Origin: Bacteroidota bacterium
GTDB lineage: Bacteria; Bacteroidota; Ignavibacteria; Ignavibacteriales; SURF-24
Length of the DNA: 38,050 nt
Direction: 5' to 3'
NCBI GenBank assembly: GCA_030706145.1
Contig: JAUZPB010000032.1
Span: 1-38,050 of the forward strand
A program made the position numbers and the translations under genes. Positions 32,025-38,050 of this stretch are shown here, one piece after another (position 1 is the first letter of the stretch; each line of letters opens with the position of its first letter). Under the pieces are notes generated by a model that saw nothing but the letters and a program-made list of their open reading frames with translations, was not told the DNA's origin and searched no databases.

Positions 32025-32990
32025 ATGGGAAAAAAAATGAGATCAGCCGTTTTTTTAGGCCCTAAAGAAGTAGAAGTGCAGCTTACTAACATCCCGGAAC
32101 CACAAGAAAACCAGGTCAGGATTAAACTTGAAGGCTGCGGCGTTTGCTCTTCTAACCTTCCTGTTTTCGAAGGCCGGCCTTGGTTCAATTATCCCATTGA
32201 AGCAGGCTCCCCTGGACATGAGGGCTGGGGAATGGTGGATGCTCTTGGTAAGGGAGTTAAAGATCTTTCACTGGGCGATAGAGTAGCTGCTCTTAGCTTT
32301 CATGCCTATGCAGAATATGATATCGCAAATGCCGACTGTGTGGTCTCTCTTCCTGATTCTTTGAAGGGAAAACCTTTTCCTGGTGAACCACTTGGATGTT
32401 CAATAAATATTTTTAAGAGAAGCGATATTAAAGAAGGGCAAACTATTGCCATTCTTGGAATTGGTTTTCTGGGGGCGCTCCTTGCAGATATGGCTGCAAA
32501 AGAAGGTGCAAGGGTTATTGCAATCTCGAAGAGAGAATCTTCTCTTTTAACTGCAAAAAATATGGGCGCCACTGAGACAATTCTAATGGATGACCACTAT
32601 AGAATAATTGAACAGGTTAAGTCGCTTACAGGCGGCGAATTCTGTGACCGTGTAATTGAAGCTACAGGAAAACAGTGGCCAGTTGATCTTGCTGGAGAGC
32701 TTACTAAAATCAGAGGAAAACTTATTATTGCAGGCTATCATCAGGATGGTATGCGCCAGGTTAACATGCAGCTCTGGAACTGGCGCGGTCTTGATGTGAT
32801 AAATGCTCACGAAAGAGATGAAAAAATCTATATGCAGGGGATAAAAGAGGCTATCAGAGCAATAGAGCAAGGTAGACTTAACCCTTTCCCTCTTTTTACA
32901 CATATCTATCCGCTTGAACAAATATGCCAGGCATTAGATGCAGCAGAAAGGCGTGATGATGGATTTATTAAAGCATTGGTGAAGTTATGA
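32025..32990 (+). CDS. Zinc-type medium-chain alcohol dehydrogenase-like oxidoreductase
   Basis: 321 residues. The GroES-like N-terminal domain has C41 in GCGVCSSN and H65-E66 in GHEGWG, the catalytic-zinc residues. The structural-zinc four-Cys lobe is absent, as in several sugar-nucleotide or polyol dehydrogenases and reductases of this superfamily. The Rossmann part contains ILGIGFLGALLADMAAKEGA. It starts 25 bp after the fusion gene with AAAGGG before the ATG, and overlaps the next gene by 4 bp. Together with the Gfo/Idh/MocA enzyme it likely oxidises or reduces a sugar intermediate; the substrate is unknown. Confidence 0.9.
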   Translation: MGKKMRSAVFLGPKEVEVQLTNIPEPQENQVRIKLEGCGVCSSNLPVFEGRPWFNYPIEAGSPGHEGWGMVDALGKGVKDLSLGDRVAALSFHAYAEYDIANADCVVSLPDSLKGKPFPGEPLGCSINIFKRSDIKEGQTIAILGIGFLGALLADMAAKEGARVIAISKRESSLLTAKNMGATETILMDDHYRIIEQVKSLTGGEFCDRVIEATGKQWPVDLAGELTKIRGKLIIAGYHQDGMRQVNMQLWNWRGLDVINAHERDEKIYMQGIKEAIRAIEQGRLNPFPLFTHIYPLEQICQALDAAERRDDGFIKALVKL

Positions 32991-34045
32991 ATACTGAAAT
33001 AAAAGAAAAAAGAAAAAAAGGATTTCTTAACATAGTTGCTAAACCTAAAATTGGTTTTCTGGGCGTCGGATGGATTGGCCGCAATAGAATGGAGTCAATT
33101 GCTAAAAGCGGACTCGTCGAAATAATGGGCATAGCTGACCCCTCTAGAGAGCTTGTTCAAAAGGCAAAGGAACTTGCTCCTAGAGCAGTTGGCTTTAGTA
33201 ACCTGAAGGAAATGCTCAGCCTTGAGCTTGACGGTATTGTAATTGCAACTCCAAGTGCAATGCATGCAGAACAAGCTATAATTGCACTTGAAAATAAACT
33301 GGCTGTCTTCTGCCAGAAACCTCTGGGCAGAAATGCAAAAGAAACTACTATGGTAATTCAAGCTGCACGCACTGCCAACAGACTTCTTGGTGTGGATCTC
33401 TCATACAGATACCTAAAAGGAATGCAGAGGATTAAATCAATATTGGACAATGGAGATCTAGGTAAGATCTTTGCTGCCAACATCGTATTCCATAACGCCT
33501 ATGGCCCTGATAAACCTTGGTTCTATGACCCTCGTCTTTCAGGTGGTGGATGCGTGATTGATCTTGGTATTCATCTTATCGACCTGCTTTTATGGCTCTT
33601 TAAGAATCCAAGGGTCGATACTGTTTCAAGCAGACTATTTTCTCAGGGAAATATTTTAATTGACCATAATGAAGCAGTTGAGGACTTTGCTTCCTCTAGG
33701 ATTGACCTTTCTAACGGCACTTCTGTTAATATGACCTGCTCATGGAAAATCTCTGCAGGTTGCAATGCTGTTATTGAGGCTTCTTTCTATGGTACACATG
33801 GAGCTGTCTCTGTTAAAAATATAAATGGATCTTTCTATGACTTTAAGGCTGAACGTTATAATGGCACAGCAGTCGAAGTCCTTTCAGAACCACCCGATGA
33901 CTGGGGCCCGCGCGCAGCTCTAAGGTGGAGCGAAATGCTTGTAAAGAATAATGGCTTTAATGAGGAGATCTCTGATCTGGCTAATGTTGCTTCTGTGCTA
34001 GATAGGATTTATTTAAATGATGAAGAAATTCATGAAAATACTTAA
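32987..34045 (+). CDS. Gfo/Idh/MocA-family sugar oxidoreductase
   Basis: 352 residues. The N-terminal Rossmann motif is GFLGVGWIGRNRMESIAKSG. The family's E-K-P catalytic motif is present as FCQKPLGRNAKE, with Gln replacing the usual Glu but the lysine kept. VDLSYRY and GGGCVIDLGIHLIDLLLWLF supply the substrate-domain His. Such enzymes oxidise or reduce sugars, inositols or nucleotide sugars with NAD(P). The ATGA overlap with the dehydrogenase gene argues for coordinated synthesis of two redox steps. A start at the first ATG gives about 15 extra basic residues before the Rossmann strand. Confidence 0.92.
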   Translation: MNTEIKEKRKKGFLNIVAKPKIGFLGVGWIGRNRMESIAKSGLVEIMGIADPSRELVQKAKELAPRAVGFSNLKEMLSLELDGIVIATPSAMHAEQAIIALENKLAVFCQKPLGRNAKETTMVIQAARTANRLLGVDLSYRYLKGMQRIKSILDNGDLGKIFAANIVFHNAYGPDKPWFYDPRLSGGGCVIDLGIHLIDLLLWLFKNPRVDTVSSRLFSQGNILIDHNEAVEDFASSRIDLSNGTSVNMTCSWKISAGCNAVIEASFYGTHGAVSVKNINGSFYDFKAERYNGTAVEVLSEPPDDWGPRAALRWSEMLVKNNGFNEEISDLANVASVLDRIYLNDEEIHENT

Positions 34046-34083
34046 AGATGAAAATATTTTAAGAATGACTAGGAGGTAATTAT

Positions 34084-34506
34084 ATGTCTACTCAGGAATC
34101 AAAAATAACAACCGATCATGAAACAATTAAAAAATGGATAGAAGAAAGAGGCGGCAGCCCTGCTACTGTTAAAGGAACACAGCATAAGGGTGATGATGTT
34201 GGCCTGCTTAGAGTTGATTTCCCAGGATTTAGCGGCGAAACTTCACTCGAGAAAATTACCTGGGATGAATTCTTTGATAAGTTTGAAGAATCCCACCTTG
34301 CATTTCTTTACCAGGACGAGACTAAAGAAGGACAGCAAAGCCGCTTTTCAAAATTTGTAGCCCGCGAAGAAAGTGCACATTCTAAAGAGCATAGATCACC
34401 GCATCAGGATAAGTCTTCGCATCAGGATAAGTCTTCGCATCATGATAAATCTTCGCACACTACTGGTAAATCTTCCCATGGTAAGTCTTCTAAAGGAAAT
34501 AAATAA
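34084..34506 (+). CDS. Small acidic-domain protein with His/Ser/Lys-rich repeat tail
   Basis: 140 residues. The N-terminal domain (about 8-98) contains TTDHETIKKWIEERGGSPATV, LRVDFPGFSG and ITWDEFFDKFEESHLAFLYQD. I recognise it as a widespread small protein family of unknown role, sometimes loosely labelled as branching-enzyme-related in annotations. The tail (about 99-140) is HQDKSS/HHDKSSH repeats, rich in His, which may bind metal or polyanions. AGGAGG at 34071-34076 gives it the strongest ribosome site in the operon, so it may be made in larger amounts than its enzyme neighbours. Confidence 0.85.
   Translation: MSTQESKITTDHETIKKWIEERGGSPATVKGTQHKGDDVGLLRVDFPGFSGETSLEKITWDEFFDKFEESHLAFLYQDETKEGQQSRFSKFVAREESAHSKEHRSPHQDKSSHQDKSSHHDKSSHTTGKSSHGKSSKGNK
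34402..34455 (+). repeat. 18-bp in-frame tandem repeat, 3 copies
   Basis: CATCAGGATAAGTCTTCG is repeated exactly at 34402-34419 and 34420-34437, with a third slightly changed copy at 34438-34455. Each encodes H-(Q/H)-D-K-S-S in the tail of the small protein, so copy number can change without shifting frame. Confidence 0.9.
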
Positions 34507-34527
34507 TAATAAGAGGAAAACCCGGGA

Positions 34528-35643
34528 ATGATCCAGAAGTTATATAATAATGTTCACCGTATCCTGATGACTACAGATACTATTGGTGGAGTGTGGACTT
34601 ATTCTTTAGAACTGGCCAGGGCACTCGAACCTCTTAATATCGAGGTCGTCCTGGCTTCAATGGGCACACTGCCGGATAATGAACAAAAACTTCAGGCATC
34701 AAAGATAAGCAACATAAGCCTCTTTGAAAGTACTTATAAACTTGAGTGGATGGAAGATCCATGGCTTGATGTCTTTGAGGCAGGCGAGTGGCTTAAGGAT
34801 CTGGAGGTATTAACGCAGCCTGACCTCATTCACCTTAATGAATACTCTCATGGCGCACTTGACTTCCAGGCGCCTACTCTTATTGTAGGACACTCATGCG
34901 TTTATTCATGGTATTCGGCGGTAAAACATCATGAACCTCATATGGCTTGGAACCGATATAAACAGGAGGTCTCAAAAGGACTAAAAAAAGCTGACCTTGT
35001 TACTGCTCCAACTGAGGCAATGCTTTCGGAACTTAAGCAGCATTATGGCAATTTTAACTCTGGCCATGCTATTTATAACTCAAGAAGTGTAAATGAATTT
35101 CTTCCTAAAAGAAAAGAACCTTTTATACTTTCAGCAGGAAGGCTCTGGGATGAGGCTAAAAACATCTCAAACCTGGCCTATATTGCTCCTAAGCTTAAAT
35201 GGCCCGTCTATGTTGCAGGTGAAAAAGAAGATCCGGACGGACGCTTTATAGATTTCCAGGGAGCTAACTGGCTTGGTAGATTGTCAGGCAGAGAAATTGC
35301 AAAATGGATGGGACACGCCTCAATTTTTGCACTACCTGCTAAATATGAACCTTTTGGACTCTCCCCGCTCGAAGCTGCTCTTTGCGGATGCGCTCTTGTT
35401 CTTGGAGATATCCCTTCTTTAAGAGAGGTCTGGGAAGATACAGCTTGCTTCGTTCCACCTGAGGATTATCAGACTTTATTTGATGCTTTAACAGAATTGA
35501 TCGATTATCCAGCCTTAAGGATGGAAATAGCTAAAAAGGTTCGCAAAAGAGCTTTGTACTTTACTCCTAAAAGAATGGCTGAAAATTATTCTTCTGTTTA
35601 TAACCAGCTTGTCAGCCACACAAAAAAAGTATTCTGGAATTAG
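34528..35643 (+). CDS. Glycosyltransferase, GT-B fold, family GT4-like
   Basis: 371 residues. The N-terminal half begins ILMTTDTIGGVWTYSLELARALE, the acceptor-side glycine-rich loop of GT4 enzymes. The C-terminal half has SAGRLWDEAKN, VYVAGE, and the nucleotide-sugar-binding FALPAKYEPFGLSPLEAALCGCALV with the E-x7-E motif. It is cytoplasmic or membrane-peripheral and should retain anomeric configuration. It follows the small protein by 21 bp. Donor and acceptor cannot be read from sequence. Confidence 0.93.
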   Translation: MIQKLYNNVHRILMTTDTIGGVWTYSLELARALEPLNIEVVLASMGTLPDNEQKLQASKISNISLFESTYKLEWMEDPWLDVFEAGEWLKDLEVLTQPDLIHLNEYSHGALDFQAPTLIVGHSCVYSWYSAVKHHEPHMAWNRYKQEVSKGLKKADLVTAPTEAMLSELKQHYGNFNSGHAIYNSRSVNEFLPKRKEPFILSAGRLWDEAKNISNLAYIAPKLKWPVYVAGEKEDPDGRFIDFQGANWLGRLSGREIAKWMGHASIFALPAKYEPFGLSPLEAALCGCALVLGDIPSLREVWEDTACFVPPEDYQTLFDALTELIDYPALRMEIAKKVRKRALYFTPKRMAENYSSVYNQLVSHTKKVFWN

Positions 35644-35673
35644 TTAATATCCTTTGCACTACTGAGGAGCTTT

Positions 35674-36798
35674 ATGAAAGTATTAATGTTCTATCATTCA
35701 CTACTATCTGACTGGAACCACGGCAATGCACATTTTCTGCGAGGAATTGCCTCAGAACTTATTTGCCGCAAAGATGAGGTTAAGATATTTGAACCTTCAG
35801 ATAGCTGGAGCATGAAGAATCTTCTTAAACAGCAGAAGAATGGACAAGAGGTAATTAATGATTTTTATAACTTCTATCCTTTACTTGATAGCATAAAGTA
35901 TAATAAAGATGAGCTTGATCTGGATAATATATTAGACCAGGCTGACCTTGTTATTGTTCATGAATGGAATGACCCTGATCTTATAAAAAGGATTGGTAAC
36001 CATCGTAAGCTTAATACAGGATATAAACTTCTTTTCCACGATACTCACCACCGCTCAGTTACCGATCTTAACTCTATATCAAAATTGGACCTTTCAGGTT
36101 ATGATGGTGTCCTGGCCTATGGGAGCGTAATACGTGATATTTACCTCTCTAAAGGCTGGACTCAAAGAGCTTGGACATGGCATGAGGCTGCAGATATCAG
36201 GGTCTTTCATCCTATAAAGGACAAGGTGAAAGAAGGGGACCTGGTATGGATCGGCAATTGGGGCGATGAGGAAAGAACAAAAGAGCTTTATGAATTTTTA
36301 ATTAATCCTGTCATAGAACTTAAAATAAAAACGCGCATCTATGGCGTCCGCTATCCTGATAATACTTTGAAGGAAATTGAAGGTTTAGGTATTGAATATG
36401 GCAGCTACCTGCCGAACTTTAGGGTCCCACTTGCTTTTGCTCACTTTAAGCTTACTCTGCATATTCCTAGAAAACCATATGTTAAATCCCTCCCTGGAAT
36501 ACCTACTATCCGCCCTTTTGAAGCACTCGCTTGCGGTATTCCTCTTATCTGCTCTCCCTGGGAGGATACTGAAAATTTATTCCGACCAGGCATGGATCTT
36601 CTTATTGCTTCGGATGGAAATAAAATGAAAATGATGATAAGAGATGTCTTAAATGACAACGAGCTTGCAGAGTTTCTTTCAAGGCATGGACTGGAAACTA
36701 TTCTTAATCACCATACCTGCGCCCATAGAGTAGACCAGCTTATGAGAATTTGCAAGGACCTGGGCGTTCATGAAAATAAAGATCTGATAAGGGAATGA
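35674..36798 (+). CDS. CgeB-type glycosyltransferase, first of three
   Basis: 374 residues of the GT-B/CgeB-like group (B. subtilis CgeB is involved in spore-surface glycan). The N-terminus MFYHSLLSDWNHGNAHFLRGI resembles the next two genes. The C-terminal half carries WIGNWGDEERTKELYEFL, LHIPRKPYVKSLPGIPTIRPFEALACGIPLICSPWEDTENLF, typical of the family's C-terminal domain with its conserved Glu. It starts 30 bp after the GT4 gene with GAGG in front of the ATG. It likely adds one sugar in a stepwise chain with its neighbours. Confidence 0.87.
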   Translation: MKVLMFYHSLLSDWNHGNAHFLRGIASELICRKDEVKIFEPSDSWSMKNLLKQQKNGQEVINDFYNFYPLLDSIKYNKDELDLDNILDQADLVIVHEWNDPDLIKRIGNHRKLNTGYKLLFHDTHHRSVTDLNSISKLDLSGYDGVLAYGSVIRDIYLSKGWTQRAWTWHEAADIRVFHPIKDKVKEGDLVWIGNWGDEERTKELYEFLINPVIELKIKTRIYGVRYPDNTLKEIEGLGIEYGSYLPNFRVPLAFAHFKLTLHIPRKPYVKSLPGIPTIRPFEALACGIPLICSPWEDTENLFRPGMDLLIASDGNKMKMMIRDVLNDNELAEFLSRHGLETILNHHTCAHRVDQLMRICKDLGVHENKDLIRE

Positions 36799-36800
36799 TT

Positions 36801-37913
36801 ATGAAAAGAGTGTTAAATATTGCTTTCTTCGGATCAAGCCTAGTCTCAGCTTACTGGAATGGAGCAGCTACATATTACAGAGGTATCATTAAAGCACTCC
36901 ACCATAGGGGACACAATATTACTTTCTATGAGCCCGATGCTTTCGAAAGGCAGCAGCATAGGGATATTGATGAACCTGATTATGCTAAAAGCATAGTATA
37001 TAAGGCTGATAAAAAAAGCCTGCTTAATACATTAAATAGTGCTGCAGGAAGTGATATTGTTATTAAGGCAAGCGGCGTTGGTGTCTTTGATGAACTCCTT
37101 GAAGAAAAGGTCCTTGAACTTCAGTCTGCTTCTACTATGGTTGCTTTCTGGGATGTGGATGCTCCAGCTACACTTGATAGAGTAATGAATAATCCGGATG
37201 ATCCTTTTAACAAGCTTATTCCTAAATATAATTTCATCCTCACCTACGGTGGCGGTGATCCTGTAGTTAAAGCTTACGAAAAACTTGGAGCCAGGAAATG
37301 CCTCCCTGTTTATAATGCACTCGACCCTTCGACTCACTTTCCTGTTTCACACGATGAAAGATTTAAGGGCATCTTGGGATTCTTGGGTAACCGCATGCCA
37401 GATAGAGAACTTAGAGTATGGGAATTCTTCCTTAATCCTGCACAGAAAATACCTGATCAGACTTTTATCCTTGGCGGTAGCGGCTGGGTTGAATGGGCCC
37501 CTGAGGTTAAGAACGTAAAGTTTATTGGACATGTCTATACTCAGGACCATAATGCGTTCAACTGCTCGCAGCTAGCTGTCCTGAATATTAGCCGTGAGAG
37601 TATGGCCCGCTATGGCTTTTCTCCTGCAACTAGGGTTTTTGAAGCTGCTGGCGCTGGTGCATGCATTATTACAGATAATTGGGAGGGAATTGAACTATTC
37701 TTAAAACCAAATGAGGAAATACTCGTCGCTAATAGCGGTGATCAGGTAGTCGAGATTCTTAAAGGTCTTACTGAAGAAAAGGCTAGAAAAATTGGGAAAG
37801 CTGCAATGAGGCGTGTGCTAAGTGAACATACTTACTCTCACCGCTCAGAACAGCTAGAAAATTTGTTCTTTAAGGAAACTGAACTACAGCCTGCAGGGAG
37901 AACTAAATTATGA
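36801..37913 (+). CDS. CgeB-type glycosyltransferase, second of three
   Basis: 370 residues. The N-terminal part FFGSSLVSAYWNGAATYYRGIIKALHHRGHNITFYEPD is paralogous to the flanking transferases. The C-terminal part has LGFLGNRMPDRELRVWEFFL, FILGGSGW, and SPATRVFEAAGAGACIITDNWEGIELFL, the CgeB C-terminal signature. AAGGGA lies 6 nt before the ATG at 36801, so I prefer it over the ATG at 36795 that abuts the ribosome site. The stop overlaps the next ATG as ATGA. Confidence 0.88.
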   Translation: MKRVLNIAFFGSSLVSAYWNGAATYYRGIIKALHHRGHNITFYEPDAFERQQHRDIDEPDYAKSIVYKADKKSLLNTLNSAAGSDIVIKASGVGVFDELLEEKVLELQSASTMVAFWDVDAPATLDRVMNNPDDPFNKLIPKYNFILTYGGGDPVVKAYEKLGARKCLPVYNALDPSTHFPVSHDERFKGILGFLGNRMPDRELRVWEFFLNPAQKIPDQTFILGGSGWVEWAPEVKNVKFIGHVYTQDHNAFNCSQLAVLNISRESMARYGFSPATRVFEAAGAGACIITDNWEGIELFLKPNEEILVANSGDQVVEILKGLTEEKARKIGKAAMRRVLSEHTYSHRSEQLENLFFKETELQPAGRTKL

Positions 37914-38050
37914 AATTTAGAAACCTTGATATAGTTATTCTTGGACTTTCAATTACCTCTTCCTGGGGTAATGGGCATGCCACTACATACCGTTCTTTAG
38001 TAAAAGAACTCTCAGCAAGGGGGCATAATATTCTTTTCCTCGAGAGGGAC
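37910..38050 (+). CDS. Glycosyltransferase, third CgeB-like, truncated by window end
   Basis: Only the first 47 codons are inside the window and the frame stays open to the last base. The start FRNLDIVILGLSITSSWGNGHATTYRSL, followed by VKELSARGHNILFLERD, closely parallels the N-terminus of the preceding CgeB-type gene, with the same GxxS ... W-NG-A-TYR ... RGH arrangement. GGGAG precedes the ATG, which overlaps the upstream TGA. The operon continues beyond the window. Confidence 0.85.
   Translation, partial: MKFRNLDIVILGLSITSSWGNGHATTYRSLVKELSARGHNILFLERD

Noticed and set aside
34402-34455. CRISPR-like array
   Set aside because: Unit is 18 bp with no spacers, in frame within a coding sequence.
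37463-37476. JUMPstart/ops-like GGCGGTAGCGG in the glycan operon
   Set aside because: It lies inside a coding sequence, far from the operon start, and encodes the GGSGW motif of the transferase.

Overview
The window is AT-rich bacterial chromosome, most likely from the Ignavibacteria / Chlorobi side of the Bacteroidota. The main reason is three secreted proteins ending in a type IX secretion (Por) sorting domain with the 'QNYPNPFNP ... SGVY(I/F)Y' signature. Abundant lipoproteins with short lipoboxes, spirochaete/Ignavibacteria-style receiver-PAS-histidine kinases and often weak Shine-Dalgarno sequences agree with this. No rRNA, tRNA, CRISPR array or intact insertion sequence was seen.

Layout. 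34-1323 (-): hemL. 1503-8922 (+): a membrane-anchored CHASE2 / sigma-54 activator, followed by what looks like its own target operon: two lipoproteins, an outer-membrane barrel with a C-terminal transglutaminase-like domain, and a FecR-like periplasmic protein. The gap after the activator gene holds a sigma-54-like promoter and two 16-bp direct repeats spaced 21 bp apart. 9224-11120 (+): cysE-cysK cysteine synthesis. 11438-18769 (+): three tandem genes for large type-IX-secreted beta-propeller proteins, each with about 14 'reg_prop' blades. 18988-19573 (-): a decayed chemotaxis receptor. 19665-22355 (+): a receiver-4xPAS-histidine kinase. 22394-24273 (-): archease-rtcB RNA ligase pair. 24436-27877: a peroxide-defence island with DpsL ferritin-like protein, [2Fe-2S] ferredoxin, divergent oxyR, ahpC and ahpD; a two-half-site OxyR operator abuts the ahpC promoter. 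27987-28289 (-): a small secreted protein. 28722-38050 (+): a long, tightly packed glycan operon that runs off the window. It encodes sugar-nucleotide epimerases, one fused to a glycosidase-like barrel, two oxidoreductases, a His-rich small protein, and GT4 and CgeB-type glycosyltransferases.

How the parts work together. The CHASE2 activator probably senses an extracytoplasmic condition and switches on the envelope operon next to it. OxyR should control AhpC, with AhpD as the possible reductant, and DpsL/ferredoxin would handle iron. The glycan operon is preceded by a near-consensus vegetative promoter (TTGACT-N17-TACAAT) framed by a 12-13 bp inverted repeat, and by a structured leader of about 200 nt, so it looks specifically regulated.

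The best candidates for undescribed biology are the CHASE2/sigma-54/FecR/transglutaminase-barrel locus and the glycan operon, whose barrel-SDR fusion has Ala where the glycosidase nucleophile Glu is expected. All functional statements come from reading sequence motifs without database searches.
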